NCBI GenBank assembly: GCA_963675135.1
Contig: OY776124.1
Location: forward strand, 7,950,677 to 8,014,676
DNA length: 64,000 bases
Source of the DNA: Galeopsis tetrahit
Taxonomy: Eukaryota; Streptophyta; Magnoliopsida; Lamiales; Lamiaceae
Direction of reading: 5' to 3'
Shown here: in pieces, positions 43,364 through 52,727 of the stretch
Layout of the letters: each line of letters starts with the position of its first letter
Numbering within the stretch: the first letter of the stretch is position 1
Translations under genes and position numbers: made by a program
Notes under the pieces: generated by a model
What the model saw: the letters and a program-made list of their open reading frames with translations, nothing else
Database searches by the model: none
What the model was told of the DNA's origin: nothing

Positions 43364-45825
43364 TTAGGTACCCTTTGAGTGTTGGGTCCTAGAGGGTTAG
43401 CTGTACCTTTTGGAACCCAAATCTGCCTGATAACTCTGATTGATTCAAAGTGACTGACTTGGTTTCCATTTACATCTACATACACAGTTTGACCCTTAAA
43501 TGCCTTGGGTGATTTTTGTGTATAAGTGTTAGCTTTGTAAAGTTCAGGAGAGTTGGTAAATTTCTTTGGGACATTTCTCCTGAAGTTACTAAGCTTAGGT
43601 GCAGCTGGGTAAGACTTTTGAGGATATGCTTTTGGATGGCCTTTTCCATTTGGCAAGTAAGGTCCAGGCTTCCTGAATGTTTTATACCTATCAGAGGGGA
43701 TTGGCCTTAATCCATTCAGTTGAGGTTGCCTCATTTGAGTTGGCCTCTTCTGAACTGGTTTTGGACAACTCCTCTGATGATGATTCAGATAGATTGGCCT
43801 TCCATTGGTTCTACCTTTCTGAACCTCATTTCTCCTGTAAGCAATGCCTTTAACCTTTTCCAAAGGTGTGGGTTTAGGTACATTGTTTACCTGAGTTGGT
43901 ATAAAAATTCCTTTTCCCTTATCCTTGATCAGTGGTTGATTTACTTCAATTTCATTTTGTTGTGCCACTGATCTTACAAAAGTCATCTTAGAATTGCTTG
44001 AAGAAGCAATACTAAGACCAGGTGAGGGTTCAAATGGATTATAGCCTAATCCATCCCTTTGAGCAAATGGTCTTTGAAACCCTTGAATTTCCTCTATTGC
44101 CTTAGCAGATTTGTTCAAGGCAGACATTTTCATTTTCAAGCTCCCCTCACTTAATTTTAGAGTATCAAATTCTCTTGAGAGATTGTCAAATTTAGCTTGA
44201 AGAGTTCTAGAGTCAAAATCCTTTTTCTTTAGAGCCTGATTTTGTTCATCAATCAGCTTTTGTTGTTCAGAGACTTTGAGAGACATTTCTTCATGTTCTC
44301 TCACAATCTGTTGATACAACTCAGTTGATTTAATGTCAACTTCAGATTCAGGAGGATTGGACATTTTGACTTTAGACCTCAACTGTTCATTTTCTCTCAG
44401 AGCCATATTGCATACTTCTTGCATTCTGGTGAAATCTTCCAACAACTTTTCAAAGTCAAGATGGATTTCACTAGATTCATGTGTGTTAATTGACAGATTG
44501 GAAGTTGAACATACCTCTTCATCTTCAAGTGCCATTTGACAGTCCTCATCACTGTCACTGTTGGAGAACAGTCCATCATCAGAAGAGTAGACACTCTCCT
44601 CACTTGCTGAATCTCCAGCTACCATAGCCTTTCTGTTGTTCAGCCTTTTATCTCTCTTGTTTTGCCTTTCCTTCCTTTCTTTTGCACTGAGGTCAGGACA
44701 GTCATACTGAAAATGACCCTTCTTCTGGCAGTTGTAACACACATCTTCATCATCATTCTTCTTGCTTGAGGACTCCTTCCTCCTTGATGATGATGGTTCT
44801 CCTTTGCTGAATTTCTTCCTATCAGCATATCTGTCTTCTTTCTTTTCATCAGAGACTTTGTCCTCTGATTTATGTTCAGGAGAACTGAATCTCCTTCTGG
44901 TTCTGTTATCTTGGTAGAACTTCTTGTATCTACCAAATCTGGAGTTGAGCTTTTCAAATCTTCTAGCCATGAGTGCCAGCTCCTCCTTTATTTTAGATTT
45001 TGAAACAGATTGAGAGGATCTTTGAGTAATCTTCTTTTCTGTTTCAGCAGCTTTGAAGGCAACACCTTTGTTTGAAGAGGATGGCTCTTCATGCACCTTC
45101 TTTCTATTGAGATCAAACTCATATGCTTTGAGTTCAGAGAATACTTGCTGCATTGGCATGTTGTCAAGATTGCTGGTATTTTGCATCATGACAGAATAAA
45201 TGTCCCACTTAGATGTGAGACTTCTCAAGATCTTCAAAGCAACTTCTCTTTTGGCATAGAATTTGCCAAGAGAGTTTATTTCATTCATGATGTCAGTGAA
45301 CCTGCCATCAAGATGATCAATAGTTTCATTGGCTTCCATGGAGAATTGTTCATATTTTTGGATAGCCACTTGAAGCTTGTTCTCCTTGATCTTTTGGGTA
45401 CCTTCACACATAAGTGCTAAGGTATCCCAAATCTCTTTAGCTGATGTGCAGTGGTACACTCTCCCCATCACTGCATCTGGAATTGTCTGGTACAATGTGT
45501 TCATTGCAATGTAGTTCAGGTTGTGCCTTTTTCTTTCTTCAGCTGTAAGGTCATCTTCATCTTTTGGTAGCAACTCCCTTGGATCAGCTTTTTGAGCATC
45601 AGTGAGCTTGGGATTTTCTTTAGTGAATGTGAATGGCCCTCTAGTGATGACTTTAAGCATCTCATCATGCTGGCAAGCAAGATGTGCTCTCATCCTGATC
45701 TTCCAGAAATCATAGTTCTCAATTGAGAACATTGGCAGTTTGTGATGAGAAATATGATTGACTTGGTTTGGACCCATATTGTTGATGGTGTTGACAGCAT
45801 CTCCTGAAACTGCATTGTTAGCCAT
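43357..45825 (-). CDS. Siv-2 Gag, 822 aa
   Basis: ATG at 45825, 130 bp inside the primer-binding site. N-terminal FWKIRMRAHLACQHDEM followed by the UBN2-type capsid core (CTSAKEIWDTLALMCEGTQK), a Lys/Arg/Ser-rich linker, a CCHC zinc knuckle CYNCQKKGHFQYDC (about residue 361), an acidic stretch, a long coiled coil (about 500-590) and a basic C-terminus. Gag over 800 residues with a coiled coil after the knuckle fits the Sirevirus lineage. Stops with TGA at 43359-43357, where Pol overlaps by only a few bases. Confidence 0.92.
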   Translation of the reverse strand: MANNAVSGDAVNTINNMGPNQVNHISHHKLPMFSIENYDFWKIRMRAHLACQHDEMLKVITRGPFTFTKENPKLTDAQKADPRELLPKDEDDLTAEERKRHNLNYIAMNTLYQTIPDAVMGRVYHCTSAKEIWDTLALMCEGTQKIKENKLQVAIQKYEQFSMEANETIDHLDGRFTDIMNEINSLGKFYAKREVALKILRSLTSKWDIYSVMMQNTSNLDNMPMQQVFSELKAYEFDLNRKKVHEEPSSSNKGVAFKAAETEKKITQRSSQSVSKSKIKEELALMARRFEKLNSRFGRYKKFYQDNRTRRRFSSPEHKSEDKVSDEKKEDRYADRKKFSKGEPSSSRRKESSSKKNDDEDVCYNCQKKGHFQYDCPDLSAKERKERQNKRDKRLNNRKAMVAGDSASEESVYSSDDGLFSNSDSDEDCQMALEDEEVCSTSNLSINTHESSEIHLDFEKLLEDFTRMQEVCNMALRENEQLRSKVKMSNPPESEVDIKSTELYQQIVREHEEMSLKVSEQQKLIDEQNQALKKKDFDSRTLQAKFDNLSREFDTLKLSEGSLKMKMSALNKSAKAIEEIQGFQRPFAQRDGLGYNPFEPSPGLSIASSSNSKMTFVRSVAQQNEIEVNQPLIKDKGKGIFIPTQVNNVPKPTPLEKVKGIAYRRNEVQKGRTNGRPIYLNHHQRSCPKPVQKRPTQMRQPQLNGLRPIPSDRYKTFRKPGPYLPNGKGHPKAYPQKSYPAAPKLSNFRRNVPKKFTNSPELYKANTYTQKSPKAFKGQTVYVDVNGNQVSHFESIRVIRQIWVPKGTANPLGPNTQRVPKF

Positions 45826-45955
45826 TTCAACAAATGTAATATAGGATGAACACAGAAGAGTTTTTCAGAAATTTTGGATCAGTTCAGTGACCACAGAAAA
45901 AAATGTGATTTTGAAAATCAGTTGGATTTTCAGAAGCAGTGGTCTTTGAACCCCT

Positions 45956-45967
45956 GCTCTGATACCA
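45956..45967 (-). promoter_or_regulatory. Siv-2 primer-binding site
   Basis: TGGTATCAGAGC on the minus strand, two bases from the LTR end, complementary to the 3' end of plant initiator-Met tRNA, the usual copia primer. Confidence 0.93.
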
Positions 45968-45969
45968 CT

Positions 45970-47573
45970 TGTTGGTCCTTGGTGGAGTATAACACAAGTG
46001 TATGGGGGGGGGGGGGAATGCACTTGTGTATGCAAATTCTTTTCTTTTTGATAAACTGGTCCTATCAGGTAAGTTGTCTCACAACTGGCCTGAGTGTGAA
46101 CTTTGATAGATACTTGTCCTACTGATTACTATTAAGTGATCAGTTGGCTAAATATCTAAAAGAGTTGCTAAGTGCGGAATGTGGTTGGCCTTTACTCAAA
46201 GAAATACTCCAAGTTGATTTCTGAAAATACAGGTTATCAGGGACTTTGTCCAAAACAGATTTTTCTAACTTACTGAGTTAAGAATCTTTGAAATATGATT
46301 GAATGGAGTGAAGTTAAGAATGCAGTAAGTAAATGAGACACAAATTTATAGTGGTTCAGAGACTCAAGCTCCTACATCCACTTTCCCTGATTGAACGGGA
46401 TAATTCCTTCTCAATGGAATTAGCTTGTTTTATAGTGCCAAGGTGCACTGATCAACAACACTCTCTTAGTGTTTTGATCCCTAGGATAACTTGAGTCCTA
46501 GTGCTCAATCTCTCTGAGTTAAGACTGTGTTTCACACTAACAGTCCTTAACTCCTCACTTCTACAACAAACACTCTCTTCACTAAATGAGATAAGGTTTG
46601 AGGTTTGGTTCCAACTAATAGAGATATCCTTTACAATAAGAACAGTGTAAAGGAATAGGATATCTCAATGCTAAGCTAGGATGTTTACAAGAGTTGGCTT
46701 AGCTGACTTGAAGTGATTCAGGAAACTTGGAATTCTAGAGAACAGCTTGGTTTCCTTTTGTAAGCTTGATGATAGTTTGATAGCTTGTAGTTGGATTCTG
46801 AATTCCTTTGATCACTTCTGTATTTATAGACAATTTGAACACCTAACCGTTGGAGGGATTAGTAATTCAAATATGTCTATTTGCAGCACCATTGAAACGG
46901 CTATGAAGCTTGACATCCTTTTATCCACTGTGTAAAAGAGGTCTTCAATGGTTGCTTGAATGAATGTGTTGACTTCTGACAAAGGCGGCTGGGAAGACTT
47001 GTGTCAGTTTCCAATTTTGCACATTGTCCTAGGTTGATTTGTGGCAAACTTTACACACAGCCAACGATCAGATGGGACAAGCTCCCTGAACATTCCTGCT
47101 GCAGTTTTAGAATGTTCCAACATTCATTCAATCCTTCACTCTTTAATGCTCTAAGTCTTTAATGCTTGGTTCAGGCATGATTGGCAATAAATGCTTCATT
47201 GAATCTTCTGTAAGCTTTTGACATTTAATTCTCTTGATCATTTGTACTTCAAACTGCCTAGATCTTTTGCATTTATGAGCACAGCTTCAGTATACTAGAA
47301 CTCTTCAGCCAGGTTGTCCATTTGATCAGTTTGTCTTGAAAAGATCAGCAACTTTGTCCTATAGACCTATCAAGCTGCCTAACATTTCAGCTTGGGACAA
47401 CTATCCTGATCACTAACATCTCATAACTTTTCTGAGATTTTAACTTAAGCATACTATACATATAATGCTCTGGGACAACTTGCCTGATCACAACTTTGAG
47501 CATATCTCAACTAACTTGTACATCATCAATCAGGGGTTTTGGTATCTAGATCAAAATCATTTTATTCCCAACA
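45970..47573 (-). repeat. Siv-2 5' LTR
   Basis: 1,604 bp; differs from 32630-34234 at about six single bases (for example ACAGG/ACGGG, CATAGG/CCTAGG, AACAACTT/AACAGCTT) and has 13 instead of 14 G (46004-46016). It should carry the element's promoter; no TATA box is assigned. Confidence 0.95.
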
Positions 47574-47578
47574 GTTAC

Positions 47579-50500
47579 ACACTGATGTCACCCTTTTGCT
47601 GAAGATCGTGAGTAAAGAAGAATTTAGGATCAATATGCTTTGTTCTATCACCTTTGATAAATTCTTTCATTAGTTGGGCAACACATTCTCTTCATATCAC
47701 AGTTGTATTATCTTTCACTGAGTTTAATTCACACTGTCCAAAATATGTTGTGTGACAGAACGCAACCAAACACATTCACGACCTGCCTCGTGAATTGCTA
47801 GGATCTCTGCATGGTTAAATGAAGTAGCAACTAAAGTTTGTTTAATAGAACGTCATGAAATAGTTGTACCTCCATATGTGAACAAATAACCTGTTTGGGA
47901 TCGGACTTTGTGCGGGTCTAATAAGTAGCCTACATCTGCATAACTAACTAAACAAGGTTCTGATGAGTTTGAAAAATATAAATCCATATCCATTTCCATC
48001 TAAGATATCGGGAAACATGTTTAACACAATTCCAATGCCTATGAGTTGAAGAAGAGTTATATTTTGTTAATAAATTAACAACAAATGATATATCAAGCCT
48101 TGTGTTGCTAGCAAGATATATTAGCGCACCTATTGCACTCAAATATGGTACTTCTTGACCAAACATTTCTTCATTTTCTTCGCGAGGTCGAAATGGATCT
48201 TTCGCTACATTCAGTGAACGCACAACCATAGGTGTGCTTAAAGGATGTGTTTTATCCATATAAAACTGTTTCAACACTTTCATAATATAAGTGGATTGAT
48301 GAACAAAAATTTATAAAATTGTACAATTTGAAGACCCAAACAAAATTTTGTTTTACCAAGATCCTTTATTTCAAATTCCCTCTTGAGGGAAGCCACGGCC
48401 TTTGATAACTCTGTAGGAGTCTCAATGATATTCAAATCATCAACATATACAGTAATGATCATCACATATTCACATCCAGATCTTTTAATAAAAACATAGG
48501 GTATATATGATCATTGTTATATCCCTCCTTAATCAAGAATGCATCAAACAAGTGTACCACATGCGACCAGATTGCTTTAATCCATATAAGGATTTGCTCA
48601 ACTTGACTGAATACATGTTTTGAGAATTCTCGTTTTTCATTATCGGTACCTTTAATCCCTCGGTGATTGTCATATAAATATCTTTCTCTAATGAGTCGTA
48701 CAAATAGGCTGTAACGACATCTAATAGACGCATTTCAAGTTTTTCTTGCACTGCCAGACTTACTAAATAACGAAAAGTTATTGCATCCACCACAGGAGAA
48801 TAAGTCTCATCATAATCAACACTTGGTCTTTGGGTAAAACCTTGTGTAATAAGTCGCACTTTATACCTCACGATTTCATTTTTCTCATTTCTTTTTCGCA
48901 CAATTACTCATTTATGACCCACGACTTTTATACCATTAGGTATACGGACAAAAGGTACGAAAACTTTTCGTTTAATAAGAGATTGTAATTTTGCATTTAT
49001 TGCGTCTTTCACATTGGCCAATCATCTCGTTTTCTACATTCATGATCCTCATCATCTTCCATCATATTAAGCGCTATATTATATACAAAGATATTGTCGA
49101 CGTCGATTTCATTTTGGTTCCATATTTCTCCTGTTCTGACATAATTTATCGATATTTCATCATTTTCGGGCGCCTGAAATATCATTTTCTGGGACTTTAA
49201 GTAGTATGTCATATTTTTCAACAAGAATGTTCACATTATGACCATCTTCAATATTTGCTCCTTTTATTTTTTGAGAATTTTTTTTCTTTGGAATCGAGAG
49301 GTCTACCACGCTTTAGGCGTGTTGTACACTCATTTACCATGGAAGACGGTCCTTCAGGGACATCAGTGCTGTTAGGAGCATTAGCAACTGGAATATAAGA
49401 TTTTGTAACTCTTTTAAGGTCAGTAAATGTGTCTGGCAGTTGATTCACAATATTTTGCAAATGAATTATCTTTTCAACTTCAAGTTCACACTACTTTGTA
49501 CGAGGATCCATGCAATTCAATGATAATTCATTTCAAGAAATATTCATTTCCAGTTGCTTACTTTTCCCCCTAATGTTGGAAAAAATGTCTTCATCAAAAT
49601 AACAAATAACAAACATTTCCGTGAATAGATCTTCGGTCAATGGTTCTAAATATTTAACAATTGACGGAGATTCATATCCAACATATACCCCCATTCTTCT
49701 TTGGGGACCCATCTTTGTGCGTTGTGGTGGAGCAATCAGTGCATATACAACACATCCAAAAGTTCTTAGATGAGATATGTTTGGTTCCTGACCTTGAACC
49801 ATTTGTATGGGGAAAATGTTATGATAACTTGTTGGCATGATGCACACAAGTGTTGTCGCATGCAATATAAAATGATCCCAAGCTAAAATAGGGAGTTTAT
49901 ATTTCATCACTATTGGTCGGACAATCAATTGAATATGCTTTATAGGTGATTCAACAAGACTGTTCTATGTACGAACATGAGCAACCATATGTTCAATATG
50001 TATTTCAATTGATATACAATAAATGTTGAAAGCCAGAGATGAAAAATTCACCAGCATTTGCAAGACGAATCGTCTTAGACTCTTAACTGCATTATCAGGA
50101 AATTGTACTCACAATTGCATTATTTGTCCCAATAACTTTGTAAAAACCAAATTGTGAGATGACAATAAGCATACATGTGACCACTTAGTCGATGCATCAA
50201 TCAAAACCATTAAATATCTAAATGGTCCACTTGACGTATGTATATGTCCGCATATATCCCCTTGAATTCGTTCCAAGAACATAAGATTTTCATGTTCAAC
50301 TTTAGCTGGTGATGGCCTTATAATTAATTTTCCTTGTGAACAAGTAGCACATGAAAATTCATTGGGGTATAGCATTTTTCTATTTTTCAATGATTGCCCA
50401 CATGAATTTTCTACAATTTTTCGCATCATTATGGAACCGGGATGGCCCAACCGGTCATGCTAATCATTAAATTCGATAGTAACCTTTTGGTTTACTACAA

Positions 50501-50960
50501 CATAAATTTCAATTGTTCTTATACTCATGCAATACGTATAAATCCGAGGATTTAGCGGGTAACTTCTCCAACATACATTTCTTTCCCGCAACAATTGTAG
50601 TAATATTAAAATACTCAATATTTTCTTCATTTGTAGTCTCAAGATGATATCCATTCAAATGAATATCTTTAAAACTCAATAAATTTCTTGGAGACTTTCC
50701 AGAGAACAAAGCATCATTGATAATGAATTTGTCCCCCCGGGTTATAGAATAGTGGCTCTTCCAAAACCTTCAATTATTTTTGTACAACCAAGTTTTGTAT
50801 TTACATTGGCTTCTCCACATTTTATATGTGAGAATAATTTATTATTGTTGAATATAGTGTGCATAGTAGCACTATCCATGAGACATAAATCTCCACATTC
50901 TTTCTTGAATGTTGATGTTGACATACCATTTTTCATTAAAAAAAAAAAATGCAAAAGTAA
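47579..50960 (-). pseudogene. Copia-2 pol, degenerate and cut by Siv-2
   Basis: Read right to left: protease region (CGDLCLMDSATMHTIF near 50900), gag-pre-integrase zinc part (GHPGSIMMRKIVENSCGQ, CATCSQGK at 50450-50330), integrase (RIQGDICGHIH; FILHATTLVCIMPTSYH at 49928-49533), RT (48901-48533 SVDYDETYSPVVD; 48465 YVDDLNI) and RNase H start (SAIGALIYLASNTRLDISF, 48283-47948). Many stops and frame changes. The RNase H end lies on the other side of Siv-2 near 32600-32500 (TSTFEKLRYKI). Inactive. Confidence 0.85.
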
Positions 50961-51119
50961 GAAATTTACAATTTAATTATTTTATTTTAAGGTAAATGAA
51001 AATGTAATAGTCACTCATATTATAAAGGATAAGAAATACTAAGACATTGCATAACATAAGAAAACAAACATTACATAATAAATTATTGAAAGGAAATTAT
51101 GATTGAGTATTAGAACGAT

Positions 51120-51846
51120 CTAATTTCCACCTTCAGGGTGGGTAAGGTAATCATCAACATCCAATTGTGTTATGTCAAACATCTCATTATCGAATTCATT
51201 ATTCACATAATTTATTTCAATTTTTTTCTCTTTTCCTTTAATGTTCAGAAATTTGTTTGCCCTTTTTAGGGCCTTTAAAATTCGGACATGTATTATAATC
51301 ATTTTGAAATCTGCCTCGGTTAAAATCACACCCTCGTTCTAGACCTGATCTTTCATAAAAAAACTCATTAATTTTATCAGCCACCAAGAGACATGAAATT
51401 AGTTCAGAATATTTAGTAAAATTCTTCTCACGATATTGTTGTTGCAAAATCACATTAGAAGCATGAAATGTGGAGAATGTCTTTTCAAGCATATCATCTT
51501 CACTAATATTTTCTCCACATAATTTTAATTGAGAAGTGATTTTGAACATAGTTGAGTTGTGCTCACTCACGAATTTATAATCATATCTTTCTTTAAGATT
51601 TGTCCACAATTAAAGTGGATCTTTCACCACGAGGTATATTCAACTTTCAATCCTTCATCAAGATTGTGGCATAGAAAAATGGCTTTGGGCCTTTGGCCTT
51701 ATTTTCTATTATATGTTTGATTTGCCACTTTTATAGAATCCTCAAAACTCATGGCATCCAAATGAATTTCAACATCAAGAATTCATTACAAAATTTTTTT
51801 CAGTAATATCAAGAGCCACAAATTTAAGTTTTGTCAAGTTTGACAT
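51120..51846 (-). pseudogene. Copia-2 gag, degenerate
   Basis: The likely start is the ATG at 51846 (MSNLTKLKFVALDITEKNF), as in copia gag proteins that begin with a short targeting stretch before the UBN2 core. The core includes MWTNLKERYDYK and FSTFHASNVILQQQYREKNF. Frames break near 51780 and 51610; the zinc-knuckle area (51300-51240) is decayed. Confidence 0.75.
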
Positions 51847-52051
51847 GTTGGAAACTATAAAATAAACAAGAGATAGATTAATTGAAAAATAACATAATCA
51901 TCAAAATAGTAATGAAATAAGATATGACAAATAAATATTGTAAGATAATATATTCTAAACATTTCAATACATACCTCCGTACAATACCTGAAATTTATCA
52001 CTATCTGAATTTCGTCGGTAGAAATGTTTTACGAGCTTCGTGCTGATAACG

Positions 52052-52300
52052 TGTTGTGAAACAACTTAAAAGTATAACTCCATATATTACATAAGTGAAC
52101 AAGATGTAGAGATAATATAGAAATCTCTTATTCCACCTCTAAGTGTGTATTACAAACATTAGCAACTCTATTTATACGGAACAATATAAGTTGAAGAAGA
52201 TGAAATGAAAGGTCAAAGATTAATGTTGATACATGAACCAACAATGTACATCAAATGTTACATTATAGACATTCAAACCATATAAATATTATTCATAACA
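52052..52300 (-). repeat. Copia-2 5' LTR
   Basis: 249 bp matching 32174-32424. Next to it on the internal side is CGTTATCAGCACGAAGC (minus strand), a plausible primer-binding site. Confidence 0.87.
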
Positions 52301-52307
52301 ACCAACA

Positions 52308-52727
52308 AATTCTCGTGCAGCAATTCTATCGAACAGATAAAATACCATCCAATATTTTTATTTGAATGTGCATAATTTTTTTTTTTTGGAAACTGAATGT
52401 GCATAATTTATGGGACCTGTTTATTTATTTTGAATGGAATGGGTAACTACTAACTACCACCTAGACATATCATTGATCATTGTACTAAAAAAGTGGTGGA
52501 TGTAAAATTTAAAATTGGGACGATCGCCCTACATTACAAAGCCGACTAAGACAAAGGTATTATAATGATTTTTATGACGATTAAGGATGTCAAGCAGATG
52601 GGCTTGAAGAGACGAATAAATTGGTATATAACTTGTACGTGGATCGTTAGAAATTGGTTGGACGAAAAAAGACAAACAAAAGAGAGAGATTGCAAATTTG
52701 TGATGAACAGTAATTAATATTTTTTTA
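52308..52727. other. 3' flank of RLP-B, no gene seen
   Basis: AT-rich DNA between the transposon nest and the RLP-B stop. Contains short direct repeats of TGTGCATAATTT (52367-52408). Presumably includes the RLP-B 3' UTR. Confidence 0.5.

Larger units (their letters stand above)
32630..47573 (-). mobile_element. Siv-2: young, near-intact Sirevirus-type element
   Basis: 14,944 bp with TG...CA ends and the perfect 5-bp duplication GTTAC (32625-32629 and 47574-47578). LTRs of 1,605 and 1,604 bp differ at about six positions plus one base in a poly-G tract. A primer-binding site TGGTATCAGAGC lies 2 nt inside the right LTR and a polypurine tract next to the left LTR. Long open gag, pol and env-like frames are present. 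By the usual plant LTR clock this is a recent insertion. Inserted into the RNase H end of Copia-2. Confidence 0.95.
32174..52300 (-). mobile_element. Copia-2: Ty1/copia element carrying Siv-2 inside
   Basis: Short LTRs at 32174-32424 and 52052-52300, both beginning TGTTGTGAAACAAC. Flanking 5-mers ACTAA and ACCAA differ by one base, consistent with an aged target duplication. Polypurine tract after the left LTR is CTCCCCCTTGAATG (minus-strand purines). The internal region is 52051-47579 plus 32629-32425, interrupted by Siv-2. LTR differences (about six substitutions and two indels by eye in 250 bp) make it older than Siv-2. Confidence 0.87.

Noticed and set aside
48280..48901. Separate small genes on the minus strand
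   Set aside because: They are pieces of one decayed copia RT (SVDYDETYSPVVD, YVDDLNI) in shifted frames.
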